From contig NZ_JAFFID010000002.1 of NCBI RefSeq assembly GCF_017355955.1, forward strand, positions 248,001 through 312,000: a DNA stretch of 64,000 bases, written 5' to 3'. Position 1 is the first letter of the stretch; the number at the start of each line of letters is the position of its first letter. Source of the DNA: Sabulibacter ruber. GTDB lineage: Bacteria > Bacteroidota > Bacteroidia > Cytophagales > Hymenobacteraceae. The notes below the pieces were generated by a model that saw only the letters and a program-made list of their open reading frames with translations, was not told where the DNA came from and searched no databases. The translations under genes were made by a program, and so were the position numbers. This document shows positions 9,295 through 20,873 of the stretch, in pieces.

Positions 9295-10569
9295 ATGCAA
9301 CGCGATTCCCAAATCTTTGATCTTATCCAGAAAGAGCATCAGCGCCAGCTGCATGGCATAGAACTTATTGCCTCTGAGAACTTTGTTTCTGACCAGGTAA
9401 TGGAAGCCATGGGCAGTGTGCTCACCAATAAATACGCAGAAGGTTTACCAGCCAAGCGCTACTACGGTGGCTGCGAGATTGTAGACCAGTCTGAGCAATT
9501 AGCCATTGACCGGGCCAAGCAGTTGTTCGGGGCCGAGTGGGTGAACGTGCAGCCGCACTCCGGCGCACAGGCCAACGCGGCTGTGATGCTGGCGGTTCTG
9601 AACCCCGGCGATAAGATCCTGGGCTTCGATTTGTCGCATGGCGGACACTTGACCCATGGTTCTCTGGTGAACTTCTCGGGCAAACTGTACCAGCCGTCTT
9701 TCTATGGCGTGGAGCCCGAAACCGGCGAGATTGACTGGAACAAAGTAAGAGAAGTTGCCCTGCGCGAGAAACCGAAACTGATCATCTGCGGCGCCTCGGC
9801 CTACTCCCGCGACTGGAACTACAAAGCCCTGCGCGAAGCCGCCGATGCGGTAGGCGCTCTGGTATTAGCCGATATCTCGCACCCGGCTGGTTTGATTGCT
9901 ACTGGTTTGTTGAACGATCCGTTTGAGCACTGCCACATCGTGACCACCACTACCCACAAAACCCTGCGCGGACCACGCGGCGGGATGATCATGATGCGGA
10001 AAGACTTCGAGAACCCGTTTGGGTTGAAAACACCGAAGGGCGAACTGCGCATGATGTCCTCTCTGCTGGACGGTGGCGTGTTCCCAGGCACCCAGGGCGG
10101 ACCACTGGAGCACGTGATTGCGGCCAAAGCGGTGGCTTTCTTTGAGGCACTGTCTCCTTCCTATAAAGAATATACAGCGCAGGTGCAGCGGAACGCACAG
10201 GTATTGGCTAAGTCGTTCGTGGACCGCGGTTACAAGCTGATCTCCGGTGGAACTGACAACCACCTTATGCTGATCGACCTTCGTTCTAAGGACCTTACCG
10301 GAAAACTGGCCGAAAACACCTTGATCAAAGCAGATATCACCATCAACAAGAATATGGTACCGTTTGATGATAAATCTCCTTTTGTGACCTCCGGAATCCG
10401 AATCGGCTCCGCCGCCGTAACTACCCGGGGACTGAAGGAACAAGACATGGACCGCATTGTGGACTACATTGACCGCGTGCTCATGAACCATGACAACGAG
10501 ACCATCATCTCAGACACCAGAAAAGAAATCAACAATTGGATGCAACAATTCCCGTTGTTCAGTTACTAA
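9295..10569 (+). CDS. glyA: serine hydroxymethyltransferase
   Basis: Converts serine and tetrahydrofolate to glycine and 5,10-methylene-tetrahydrofolate; cytosolic, PLP-dependent. 424 residues, the usual length. Visible motifs are [14 protein letters not shown] (47-60), HSGAQAN (88-94), and the PLP-lysine block [14 protein letters not shown] with K222. The frame extends upstream to 9250, but the ATG at 9295 gives the family's standard N-terminus and fits the promoter at 9242-9272. Followed by tatC after 15 bases and rpiB after another 12, so the three probably share a transcript, though their functions are unrelated. Confidence 0.97.
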   Translation: MQRDSQIFDLIQKEHQRQLHGIELIASENFVSDQVMEAMGSVLTNKYAEGLPAKRYYGGCEIVDQSEQLAIDRAKQLFGAEWVNVQPHSGAQANAAVMLAVLNPGDKILGFDLSHGGHLTHGSLVNFSGKLYQPSFYGVEPETGEIDWNKVREVALREKPKLIICGASAYSRDWNYKALREAADAVGALVLADISHPAGLIATGLLNDPFEHCHIVTTTTHKTLRGPRGGMIMMRKDFENPFGLKTPKGELRMMSSLLDGGVFPGTQGGPLEHVIAAKAVAFFEALSPSYKEYTAQVQRNAQVLAKSFVDRGYKLISGGTDNHLMLIDLRSKDLTGKLAENTLIKADITINKNMVPFDDKSPFVTSGIRIGSAAVTTRGLKEQDMDRIVDYIDRVLMNHDNETIISDTRKEINNWMQQFPLFSY

Positions 10570-10584
10570 GCACTACTAAACTAC

Positions 10585-11439
10585 ATGGCACAACGTTCCG
10601 GAGAGGTGGCAGCGTACGGCGGAGAAGAGCATGAAATGACCTTTTTGGACCACCTGGAGATTCTCAGGTGGCACTTGATCCGTTCGGCTGTTGCCGTGGT
10701 GATATTTACGGGCCTGGCCTTCGTGAATAAAGACATTGTCTTCCATGACATTATTTTGGGCCCCTCCCGCACAGATTTTTTCACGTACCGGAAACTCTGT
10801 GAGGTGGGGGCGGCCATTAACTCGCCGGGCCTGTGCATCAACAAACTGGATTTTACCCTGCAGAGCCGGGAGCTGTCCTCGCAGTTCACCATGCACCTGA
10901 CCAGTTCTTTTGTGATTGGTTTGTTGCTGGGCTTCCCGTACCTGTTCTGGGAGATTTGGCGCTTCATTAAACCGGGCTTGTACCCCAATGAGCGGGAGAA
11001 TTCGCGCGGAGCGGTGTTCTTCGTGTCGTTCCTGTTCCTGCTGGGGTCTTTGTTCGGGTACTTCATTGTGTCGCCGCTCTCCATCAACTTTTTGGCCTCT
11101 TACCAGGTAGACCCTAGTATCGCCAATGAGTTTGACTTGTCTTCTTACATCTCTACCTTGATCACGCTGGTGCTTTCCTGCGGGATCATGTTTGAGTTGC
11201 CTATGATTGTGTTCTTCCTGTCTCGGGCGGGCTTGGTATCACCTGAGCTGATGCGCATCTACCGCAAGCACGCCATTGTGGTGATTGCCTTTGTGGCAGC
11301 GGTGCTTTCTCCGCCGGATGTGCTGAGTATGACGTTGATGGGCATTCCTCTGCTGCTGCTCTACGAGGTGAGTATCAACATCTCCTGGTGGGTACGCCGG
11401 CGCGATCTGGCCAAATTAAATGAACAAGCTACTTCTTAA
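10585..11439 (+). CDS. tatC: Sec-independent protein translocase TatC
   Basis: 284 residues; core of the twin-arginine translocase, which exports folded proteins across the inner membrane. The N-terminus MTFLDHLEILRWHLIRS is the TatC signature (E-[LM]-R-x-R region), the conserved block FWEIWRFIKPGLYPNERE follows transmembrane helix 2, and FELPM with its membrane glutamate is at about residue 210. Six hydrophobic segments can be traced. The first periplasmic loop, with two cysteines (LCEVG, GLCINK), is longer than in E. coli, as is usual in Bacteroidota. No tatA/tatB gene is nearby. Lies in a compact glyA-tatC-rpiB cluster. Confidence 0.95.
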   Translation: MAQRSGEVAAYGGEEHEMTFLDHLEILRWHLIRSAVAVVIFTGLAFVNKDIVFHDIILGPSRTDFFTYRKLCEVGAAINSPGLCINKLDFTLQSRELSSQFTMHLTSSFVIGLLLGFPYLFWEIWRFIKPGLYPNERENSRGAVFFVSFLFLLGSLFGYFIVSPLSINFLASYQVDPSIANEFDLSSYISTLITLVLSCGIMFELPMIVFFLSRAGLVSPELMRIYRKHAIVVIAFVAAVLSPPDVLSMTLMGIPLLLLYEVSINISWWVRRRDLAKLNEQATS

Positions 11440-11451
11440 ACTTACCCAACC

Positions 11452-11883
11452 ATGAAAATAGCATTGGGCGGCGACCACGCCGGTTATCAATACAAAGGGA
11501 TAGTGAAACAGCAACTGGAAGAACTGGGCCACGAGGTAAAGGACTTCGGACCGTTCTCTGAGGCTTCCGTGGATTACCCAGACTATGTGCACCCGCTTTC
11601 TACTGCCGTGGAGAACAAGGAGTATGAACTGGGCATCCTGCTCTGCGGCAGCGGCAACGGTGTAGCCATCACCGCGAACAAACACGCCGGAATCAGGGCC
11701 GCGCTATGCTGGCAGAGAGAACTCGCCGAGCTGGCCCGCTCCCACAACAACGCCAACGTCCTCTGCGTCCCCGCACGGTTTGTGAGTGAGGAAGTAGCCC
11801 GCCAAATGGTGGAAGCCTTCCTGACTACTCCGTTTGAAGGCGGCCGCCACCAGACCCGGGTTGATAAGATTGCCTGCGTTTAA
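11452..11883 (+). CDS. rpiB: ribose-5-phosphate isomerase B
   Basis: 143 residues, RpiB/LacAB family; interconverts ribose 5-phosphate and ribulose 5-phosphate in the pentose phosphate pathway. The N-terminus ALGGDHAGYQYK and the active-site block LCGSGNGVAITANKH, with the catalytic-type cysteine C66 just ahead of GSGNG, are intact; HNNANVLCVPARF follows. Standard length. Last gene of the glyA-tatC-rpiB cluster, ending in the hairpin at 11906-11958. Confidence 0.95.
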   Translation: MKIALGGDHAGYQYKGIVKQQLEELGHEVKDFGPFSEASVDYPDYVHPLSTAVENKEYELGILLCGSGNGVAITANKHAGIRAALCWQRELAELARSHNNANVLCVPARFVSEEVARQMVEAFLTTPFEGGRHQTRVDKIACV

Positions 11884-11905
11884 GGCTGATTTTTCTCTTT
11901 TAATA

Positions 11906-11958
11906 AAAACGCCGTTTAGGGCTTACTTTTCTGAAAGGAAGCCCTAAACGGCGTTTTA
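11906..11958 (+). terminator. long hairpin, terminator-like copy of the palindromic repeat
   Basis: Arms of about 19 bases (AACGCCGTTTAGGGCTT / AAGCCCTAAACGGCGTT) pair without mismatch around a loop holding TTTTC and GAAAG. It lies 22 bases after rpiB and ends in TTTTATT, so it may terminate transcription. The core matches the palindromic repeat family found at other gene ends in the window. Confidence 0.75.
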
Positions 11959-12144
11959 TTGTTACTCTTGCTGATTTAAGGTAAACTCTACCCTCAACAC
12001 CCTAAGCTGCGTCTCAGTCTCTGGATTTCCCCTTTGAAAGGTGTAGGGGATGTTTACACCTGCAAATCCATCTTTCTCCATGGTTCAAGTTTTCAACTTA
12101 AACCTACCATGGTCTGAAGTTTGCAAGTCAGTGATACCTTCTAT

Positions 12145-12178
12145 GGCGCGGAAGTTACTTCCGTGCCTTTCTTTTTAG
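12145..12178 (+). repeat. REP-like hairpin with T tail
   Basis: GGCGCGGAAG / CTTCCGTGCC around TTA with one G-T pair, followed by TTTCTTTTTAG. It could act as a terminator; by shape it resembles short REP hairpins. Confidence 0.55.
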
Positions 12179-12210
12179 CTTGCCGCTTCGCCCGCCATTT
12201 GCCGTTCGCC

Positions 12211-12234
12211 GTTGTTGGTGTTCTCACCAACAAC
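12211..12234. repeat. perfect 10-bp inverted repeat
   Basis: GTTGTTGGTG and CACCAACAAC pair perfectly around TTCT. No T tract follows. Confidence 0.7.
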
Positions 12235-12315
12235 CCAGTCTGCTCCTCAAGCCGCTACCTCCTACTTCCTGTCTTCTAACTTTCGGGTTGCAGATGCGTT
12301 CTGCGGGCGTTTGTC

Positions 12316-12339
12316 ACTTTTCTCCTTGATGAGAAAAGT
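12316..12339. repeat. perfect 9-bp inverted repeat
   Basis: ACTTTTCTC and GAGAAAAGT pair around CTTGAT. Part of the hairpin-rich stretch. Confidence 0.65.
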
Positions 12340-12466
12340 AACCAAAAGAATCAAGAAGCCTCAAACTCGCTGACGCTCAAACAGTGAGGCTTCGGAACTG
12401 TGACACCCGGCACCGCTATCTATTTCATCGGGATGCAGGCCATTGCCGATTGATCAGCCACTGCTT

Positions 12467-12516
12467 GCCCCAAAGTCGCTGTTGGGTACGCATGCGCCCA
12501 ACAGCGACTTTGGGGC
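12467..12516. repeat. perfect 20-bp inverted repeat
   Basis: The arms at 12467-12486 and 12497-12516 (starting GCCCCAAAGTCG, ending CGACTTTGGGGC) match perfectly. The 10-base loop contains the self-complementary CGCATGCG. One of the strongest hairpins in the window, with no T run on either side, so it is not an ordinary terminator. Confidence 0.9.
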
Positions 12517-12612
12517 ATTCAACTGACTGCTGTTTTCATTGCTGCAATACCTTCATCGTCCTGTGGACGGGTTTGTTGTAGATGAGCTTCTAAGGGGAAA
12601 GGAATGTGAAAT

Positions 12613-12650
12613 CGTTTCTGGCCTGTTTTCAGCAAAACAAGCCAAGAATG
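12613..12650. repeat. palindromic 3'-end repeat
   Basis: CGTTTCTGGCCTGTTTTC, then AGC, then AAAACAAGCCAAGAATGC. Lies 25 bases beyond the stop of the minus-strand membrane-protein gene. Confidence 0.75.
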
Positions 12651-12674
12651 CTACTCTTTGAAATAGTACTATAC

Positions 12675-14108
12675 CTACCGAACGCGCTTGTAAAAGGGCC
12701 CGTTTTCTACTTTCTCGTACCGCTGGAATACCAAAGGCAGTTTGTACTGGAGCTCGGGCATGAGGTTCTGCTGGTCTACGATGTAGGAGGGGAGGTCTTT
12801 CCGGAGGTCTTGCAGTACGGTGAAGAGGGCATCGTAGTGGTTCAGGCGCCCGAAGTAAGGTTTGGCCAGGTCCCAGCGCAGGTAAGGAGAACCAAGGCTG
12901 TTGTTCTGGTAATAATTCAGGTCTGGGCCTAGCACCAGCAGTTTCTCGCCTGCTATCTGCCGGTACTTAGGGGAATCCTGCACTTGCACCAGCTCGGGCT
13001 TAATTCCCAGGGAAGGGTACACCAGGTTCAAAGGGTTGTAGCGCATGGCTACCACAGCGGCCACAATCACCAGAAAGAGGATCTCGGCTATCCAGACCCG
13101 GTTTCCCCAGAGACTGAAAAGGAATATCCCGAAGTAGGAAATCAAAGGCATTAGCAGAATCAAGCCTTTAGCCGATCCGTCGTGCCCGCTGATGAGCACC
13201 AGCACTACCATAATCACCCAAATGAGCATGAATTGCAGGAAGCGGGCCTGGTAGTTGGGACCAAGGGAAATAAGCGGTAAGCTCAGGAAAGACAACGCCA
13301 GAATACCCAGCGGAATTGCCGCCACTAGCAGCACCTGGGGGCCTGGTAAGCCAAAGGTGAAGGTAAACTGCCAGGACCACGTTAGCCCTTGCTCCAGAAA
13401 AGGCACCAGAGCATTCTGGTACAGGAAGTACGTGAGCACCACGGTAAAGGGGAACACAAAGCCCGTGAGCATCAACAGCGTGCTCCTAAAAGCGGCTGAG
13501 GCGAAGTAGATGATCGCGAAGAAGCCCAGCACCAGGAACCACACCAGCGGCAGGTAGAACAGCGCAGCCACGCCCAACATGAAACCTGCTTTAAACAAGC
13601 GTCCGGCATTGGTGGCCTCCTTTGAAATAGCCGTAAAACTATACACGGCCAGAATCACAAAAGTATGCCCCAGCAACAGCGGCGAAAGCACGTCCAATTC
13701 AAAGAAGATGCTCCCAAACAAAAGGTACAGCAAGGCCGGCACGTAAGACTTGTAAGGATGCACCTGGTTGCGGTTGAAAATAAAATTCAGCAGGAAAGCC
13801 TGGTACGCAACAAGAGCGGTGGCCACTAACCGGTGCAACAAGTAAGAACGCGGAGCAAGCCAATCCAGAAACCAGTACACGGCCGCCGAGAGAGGCCCGG
13901 TGGTATCGTACAGGTCCTGGTAGAGCATGAACCCGTTGCTCAGGCGCTCCCCCACCAGCACGTAGTGCAGCTCTGAGAGCGTGGTAGGCAGCCCCAAAAA
14001 GAGCAACGGAAGCCGAATTAGGAGAAACAGCAGCACCAACACCACCCACCTGGACGGAAACAAACTGCGGAAGAATCGTATCAAGCGTATGCGCGACTTA
14101 GCCTCCAC
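12675..14108 (-). CDS. polytopic membrane protein, GT-C glycosyltransferase-like
   Basis: About 477 residues with roughly ten hydrophobic segments and a soluble C-terminal tail of about 110 residues. After the first membrane helix comes a loop with LYQDLYDTTGPLSAAVYW, which recalls the acidic first loop of GT39/ArnT-like GT-C transferases that use polyprenyl-phosphate sugars; this is a resemblance, not an identification. The frame stays open upstream to an ATG at 14408, but that would overlap rbfA by over 200 bases on the other strand. I place the start at the GTG at 14108 (VEAKSRIRL), which leaves a divergent promoter gap of 72 bases. The start is uncertain. Confidence 0.65.
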   Translation of the reverse strand: MEAKSRIRLIRFFRSLFPSRWVVLVLLFLLIRLPLLFLGLPTTLSELHYVLVGERLSNGFMLYQDLYDTTGPLSAAVYWFLDWLAPRSYLLHRLVATALVAYQAFLLNFIFNRNQVHPYKSYVPALLYLLFGSIFFELDVLSPLLLGHTFVILAVYSFTAISKEATNAGRLFKAGFMLGVAALFYLPLVWFLVLGFFAIIYFASAAFRSTLLMLTGFVFPFTVVLTYFLYQNALVPFLEQGLTWSWQFTFTFGLPGPQVLLVAAIPLGILALSFLSLPLISLGPNYQARFLQFMLIWVIMVVLVLISGHDGSAKGLILLMPLISYFGIFLFSLWGNRVWIAEILFLVIVAAVVAMRYNPLNLVYPSLGIKPELVQVQDSPKYRQIAGEKLLVLGPDLNYYQNNSLGSPYLRWDLAKPYFGRLNHYDALFTVLQDLRKDLPSYIVDQQNLMPELQYKLPLVFQRYEKVENGPFYKRVR

Positions 14109-14180
14109 TCTGACCTGTAGCCAAAGTGGAGGACGGATTGTGGGGTAAAAATGTGAAATTAATACGATATTTGTCGAACC

Positions 14181-14633
14181 ATGGAAAGTAAACGCCAACA
14201 AAAATTCGCCCGCTTGATTCAAAAAGAGATTGCTGAGATCTTTCAGCGCGATGTCTCGCATTTGTTTCAGGGGGCATATATATCTGTCAGCGGGGTGAAA
14301 GTGTCCCCAGATCTGGGGGTGGCCAAGATCCACCTCAGCCTGTTGCTCAACCCCAAAGGCCGTGATTTGCTCAATGAAATCCGCGTCAATGCCAAGACCA
14401 TCCGGCACGAGCTGGCCAAGCGCATCAAAAACCAGGTGCGCGTTATCCCGGAACTGATTTTCTACCTGGATGAAACCGCTGAGTACGCCGCCAAAATGGA
14501 CAAGATCATCTCTGAACTGGACATCCCCGCCGAGTCTAAAGAAGATCCCACTAACCCGTTCAGCCGCGAAGACGAAGATTACTTTTACGACGAAGACATT
14601 GACGACGATGACGAAGATGCCGATGGCCGTTAA
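14181..14633 (+). CDS. rbfA: 30S ribosome-binding factor A
   Basis: 150 residues. RbfA assists maturation of the 16S rRNA 5' end and binds free 30S subunits. The N-terminus (ESKRQQKFARLIQKEIAEIFQRD) and the KH-like core (YISVSGVKVSPDLGVAKIHLS, then KRIKNQVRVIPELIFYLDET) match the family. The last 25 residues are a highly acidic tail ending DDDDEDADGR, a common extension in Bacteroidota. Divergent from the membrane-protein gene and 45 bases before a methyltransferase gene. Confidence 0.93.
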   Translation: MESKRQQKFARLIQKEIAEIFQRDVSHLFQGAYISVSGVKVSPDLGVAKIHLSLLLNPKGRDLLNEIRVNAKTIRHELAKRIKNQVRVIPELIFYLDETAEYAAKMDKIISELDIPAESKEDPTNPFSREDEDYFYDEDIDDDDEDADGR

Positions 14634-14678
14634 TGCCGTAATCGTTCCTTAAGCGCAAGCCAGCTACTAAACCCACCC

Positions 14679-15488
14679 ATGCAGTACGATCCAATTAAAC
14701 GCGTTCTGGGTGAGGCGTTCAACAAAACGCCTTTCCTGCGCAAGCTTTTTTACAATCTCCTAGACCTGCTTCTGTTGCGCACGTGGCACATCCACAAAGA
14801 ACTTCGCGCCTGGGCTAAAAACAAGCGTCAGCACCCGGTGCAGATTCTGGATGCCGGCTCCGGCTTCGGGCAGTACACGTATTACATGTCTGGCATGAGC
14901 CCCAAATGGCGCATTCTGGCCGTAGACGTAAAAGACGAGCAGATTGCCGACTGCGCCAACTTCTTCCAGAAGATCAAGCGTCACAACGTGATGTTCCGGA
15001 AAGAAGACCTGGTGACCTTCCGTGATCCGCAGGCCTTTGACCTGGTGCTGAGTGTGGACGTGATGGAGCACATCCTGGAAGACGTGGAGGTGTTCAAGAA
15101 CTTTCATGCCTCTATGCGCCCGGGCGGAATGCTGCTGATCTCCACCCCATCTGACCAGGGGGGCTCAGACGTGCACGGCGATGACGAGAGTTCGTTCATT
15201 GAAGAGCACGTACGCGATGGCTACAACATCCAGGAAATCCAGCAGAAACTGAAAAGCGCCGGGTTCAGCCGTACCGAGGCCCACTATTCTTACGGTTCTC
15301 CCGGCAAGATTTCCTGGCGTTTGAGCATGAAGTACCCCATTCTGATGCTGGGGGCCAGCAAGCTGTTCTTCGTGATCTTGCCGTTCTATTATCTTCTGGT
15401 GTACCCGTTTTGCCTCCTCCTGAACTGGTTTGACGTGAACGGCAAACACCAAACAGGAACCGGCCTCATTGTGAAAGCCTGGAAATAA
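14679..15488 (+). CDS. class I SAM-dependent methyltransferase
   Basis: 269 residues. SAM-binding motif I is ILDAGSGFGQYTYYM (about 65-79), the acidic end of strand 2 is LAVDVKDEQI, and the motif IV region is FDLVLSVDVMEHILEDVEVF. The C-terminal 60 residues contain a strongly hydrophobic stretch (FFVILPFYYLLVYPFCLLL), so the enzyme is probably tied to the membrane and may act on a lipid or lipid-linked substrate (inference). Same direction as rbfA, followed by a good copy of the palindromic repeat. Confidence 0.85.
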   Translation: MQYDPIKRVLGEAFNKTPFLRKLFYNLLDLLLLRTWHIHKELRAWAKNKRQHPVQILDAGSGFGQYTYYMSGMSPKWRILAVDVKDEQIADCANFFQKIKRHNVMFRKEDLVTFRDPQAFDLVLSVDVMEHILEDVEVFKNFHASMRPGGMLLISTPSDQGGSDVHGDDESSFIEEHVRDGYNIQEIQQKLKSAGFSRTEAHYSYGSPGKISWRLSMKYPILMLGASKLFFVILPFYYLLVYPFCLLLNWFDVNGKHQTGTGLIVKAWK

Positions 15489-15536
15489 GGCGGTAGGTGA
15501 ACCGGTGAAATAGTGTTTTTGGAAGCCAAACCAAGG

Positions 15537-15582
15537 TGTCTGTTCTAGGCCTGTTTTCAGGAAAACAGCTCTAAAACAGACA
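15537..15582. repeat. palindromic 3'-end repeat, best-preserved type
   Basis: TGTCTGTTCTAGGCCTGTTTTC, interrupted by AG, then GAAAACAGCTCTAAAACAGACA (split here as arms of 22). The outer arms TGTCTGTT/AACAGACA pair perfectly and are specific to this copy. Lies about 50 bases after the methyltransferase stop. Confidence 0.85.
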
Positions 15583-15625
15583 TTTTTCTTTGATTTGGAC
15601 AATTTCTTCAGAAACATTACCTTCA

Positions 15626-15661
15626 CCGGATAATACACTTATATCCCCTTATTGTATCCGG
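15626..15661 (+). promoter_or_regulatory. inverted repeat abutting the GNAT start
   Basis: CCGGATA (15626-15632) and TATCCGG (15655-15661) flank 22 bases; the second arm ends 4 bases before the ATG at 15666. It could be an operator or a leader hairpin over the ribosome-binding region. Confidence 0.4.
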
Positions 15662-15665
15662 AAAA

Positions 15666-16139
15666 ATGATAGAGTTAGTCAGAACAGATTCAAGCAACAA
15701 AGACTTTGTAGACTTAGTGTTCCTGCTGGACGCCGACCTCCACGTGCGGGACGGAGATGACCACTCTTTCTATGCCCAGTTCAATAAGATTAACCATATC
15801 AAGCACGTGGTGGTGGCCTATCATAAGATGGTTCCGGTAGGGTGTGGGGCTATTAAAGCCTATTCCCCAGACACTATGGAGGTGAAAAGGATGTTTGTGC
15901 TGCCAGAATTCAGAGGACAGGGCATTGCCGGCCAGGTCTTACAAGAACTGGAGCGCTGGGCCGCCGAAATGGAGTACCAAAACCTGATTCTGGAAACCGG
16001 CAAAGCCCAGCCAGAGGCTATCAGGCTGTACACCAAGAGCGGTTATACCGTTATTCCTAACTACGGCCAATATGCCAACATTGAAAACAGCGTGTGCATG
16101 ACCAAACCCACTGCTTCTGTTAAAGTGCAGGAACAATAG
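15666..16139 (+). CDS. GNAT family N-acetyltransferase
   Basis: 157 residues, acetyl-CoA-dependent N-acetyltransferase fold. The acetyl-CoA pyrophosphate loop RGQGIAG (motif A) sits after the strand MEVKRMFVLPEF, and the motif B end AIRLYTKSGYTVIPNYG is clear. The acceptor is not identifiable. Monocistronic by position, with an inverted repeat directly ahead of the start. Confidence 0.88.
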   Translation: MIELVRTDSSNKDFVDLVFLLDADLHVRDGDDHSFYAQFNKINHIKHVVVAYHKMVPVGCGAIKAYSPDTMEVKRMFVLPEFRGQGIAGQVLQELERWAAEMEYQNLILETGKAQPEAIRLYTKSGYTVIPNYGQYANIENSVCMTKPTASVKVQEQ

Positions 16140-16293
16140 GACCAGGCAAGCTGCGTTACAAGCAGGAAACTGCGCTCACCGGTACAGAAAACATAACCCT
16201 TTTGCCTTAGAACAGTAAACGGGACCTGAGCACTGGAAAGATGTCTTTCCGGCTACTCATTAATTCAATCACTCATTCACGTATTACCCAAAG

Positions 16294-17517
16294 ATGAACG
16301 TTGCCCTTTTTATCGCCCGGCGGTACTTTTTCACCAAGAAGAAGCGCAACATCATCAACATCATCTCCATCATTGCCATGATTGGCGTGGGAGTGGGCAC
16401 CATGGCCCTGATTGTGGTGCTCTCGGTGTTCAACGGGTTGGAAGACCTGATCCGGTCATTGTACGGCAAGTTTGACCCCGAAATCAAGATCACCCCGGTA
16501 CAAGGAAAGTCTTTTGAGACCGATGCCCAGTTCCTGGAAAGAATCAGGAAAACGCCGGGCGTGGCCCTGCTCACCGAAGTCATAGAAGACAATGCCCTGC
16601 TGCGCTACAATGACCGCCAGATGGTGGTGAAGATCAAAGGGGTGACCAACAATTTCTTTCAGCAGAACCAGATTGACTCGGCTATTGTAGACGGTGACCA
16701 CCACCTGGTCCGGGACGGGAAACAATTCGCCTTGATTGGCCGCGGCGTGCAGTACCAGCTCTCCATCAGGCCAGAAAACCCTTTTACGCCTTTGCAGTTC
16801 CTGTACCCCAAAGCAGGCAAGAAAACGGTGATTAACCCAGAAAACGCATTCCGGCAGTTGGGCATCCAGGCGGGCGGCGTATTCGCTATTGAACGGCAGT
16901 ACGATGACCAGTACGTGTTTGTGCCCATCACCTTTGCCGAGGAACTGTTGGGTTATGAAAACAAACGCACCTCCCTGGAGATCAAAACCAGGGAAGTAGA
17001 AGACATAGACCACGTGAAAACCGAACTGCAGAAATTGTTGGGCAAGAACTTCAACGTACAAAACAGCGAGGAACAGCACGTAAGCTTGCTGAGGGCCGTG
17101 AAAGTGGAGAAGCTGTTTGTGTTTGTCACGTTCACGTTCGTGCTGCTCATTGCCTCCATCAACATCTTTTTCTCGCTTTCCATGCTGGTGCTGGACAAAC
17201 AGAAAGACATTGCTATTCTGGCATCGTTGGGCACAGACGCCTCTACCATTCGGCGCATCTTCTTAACCGAGGGGGCGATTGTAGCCTTCTCCGGCGCTTT
17301 CGTAGGCCTAGTGCTGGGTGGGGCACTCTGCTGGGCGCAACAGACCTTTGGGTTGGTTTCTATGGGCATGAGCACCTCGGTGGTGGAGGCGTACCCGGTC
17401 TTGATGCGGCCCACCGATTTTCTTTTAACGGCGGTGGCCATTGTGTGCATCACCCTTATTGTTTCCATTAGGCCGGCCCGAAAAGCCGCCGCTCTTTCCA
17501 TTCGGGAGAATTTATAA
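16294..17517 (+). CDS. FtsX/LolC-LolE-type ABC transporter permease
   Basis: 407 residues; membrane subunit resembling the lipoprotein-releasing LolC/LolE permeases. The N-terminal helix after FIARRYFFTKKKRNIINIISIIAMIGVGVGT (read here in parts), a periplasmic domain at about 50-270, then three helices (about 272-300, 320-350, 370-395) form the FtsX fold, with the characteristic LDKQKDIAILASLGTDASTIRRIF coupling-helix segment. The ATPase LolD is not encoded beside it. Likely role is moving lipoproteins out of the inner membrane (family knowledge). Confidence 0.85.
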   Translation: MNVALFIARRYFFTKKKRNIINIISIIAMIGVGVGTMALIVVLSVFNGLEDLIRSLYGKFDPEIKITPVQGKSFETDAQFLERIRKTPGVALLTEVIEDNALLRYNDRQMVVKIKGVTNNFFQQNQIDSAIVDGDHHLVRDGKQFALIGRGVQYQLSIRPENPFTPLQFLYPKAGKKTVINPENAFRQLGIQAGGVFAIERQYDDQYVFVPITFAEELLGYENKRTSLEIKTREVEDIDHVKTELQKLLGKNFNVQNSEEQHVSLLRAVKVEKLFVFVTFTFVLLIASINIFFSLSMLVLDKQKDIAILASLGTDASTIRRIFLTEGAIVAFSGAFVGLVLGGALCWAQQTFGLVSMGMSTSVVEAYPVLMRPTDFLLTAVAIVCITLIVSIRPARKAAALSIRENL

Positions 17518-17518
17518 T

Positions 17519-17557
17519 CCGTTTTAGGACTCTTTTTAGAAAAAGAACTGGTAAACA
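17519..17557. repeat. palindromic 3'-end repeat
   Basis: CGTTTTAGGACTCTTTTT, AG, AAAAAGAACTGGTAAACAG. Starts 2 bases after the permease stop; a second copy follows 40 bases later. Confidence 0.65.
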
Positions 17558-17598
17558 GATAGTGCCAATCCTTGAACCTGGAGGTGTACAAAGCGGGT

Positions 17599-17636
17599 GT
17601 TTTGAGCCTTTTTCTTAGAAAACAGCTCTAAAATAG
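17599..17636. repeat. palindromic 3'-end repeat
   Basis: GTTTTGAGCCTTTTTCTTA, then GAAAACAGCTCTAAAATAG. Second of two copies between the permease and helicase genes. Confidence 0.75.
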
Positions 17637-17743
17637 GACAAACCTCAGCTAAAAAGCAGAAGTTGGGCTAAAATTTCTGCCTTTTACTGCGGTGAAGAAA
17701 ATAATTTGTTGTACTTTCAAGATTGGGAAAGCGAGCCTCTGTC

Positions 17744-20683
<2,940 letters not shown>

Positions 20684-20722
20684 GCGTTTAAGGGCTGGTT
20701 TTAGTGAAAGTAGACCTTAAAG
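20684..20722. repeat. palindromic 3'-end repeat
   Basis: GCGTTTAAGGGCTGGTTTTAG, TG, AAAGTAGACCTTAAAGTGGC, directly abutting the helicase stop codon. Confidence 0.65.
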
Positions 20723-20873
20723 TGGCTGTATGTTCATAAGTAAAACTAGATACTACCTTATATAACGATTAGAATTACACTATATACTGTATTTATGTAA
20801 ATTCAATTATATACTGAAGTATAAATATTATAACTTACTTTAACATATTTTTTTACTACAAACTAAATAAACT

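Larger units (their letters stand above)
11959..12612. other. gene-free hairpin-rich stretch
   Basis: About 650 bases with no convincing gene on either strand. From about 12110 it contains four separate inverted repeats (listed individually) and the direct repeat CTCAAAC (twice, 12360-12383). The style, several short palindromes joined by GC-rich filler, resembles dispersed intergenic repeats of Hymenobacteraceae rather than a decayed gene. No transposase is present to explain it. Confidence 0.6.

Noticed and set aside
12384..12581. Open frame of 65 codons in the hairpin-rich stretch
   Set aside because: It crosses the perfect 20-bp inverted repeat and is rich in Cys, His and Arg, typical of a chance frame in GC-rich DNA.
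14109..14408. N-terminal extension of the minus-strand GT-C-like gene
   Set aside because: It would overlap more than 200 bases of rbfA on the other strand and adds a non-membrane segment; the start at 14108 is more sensible.
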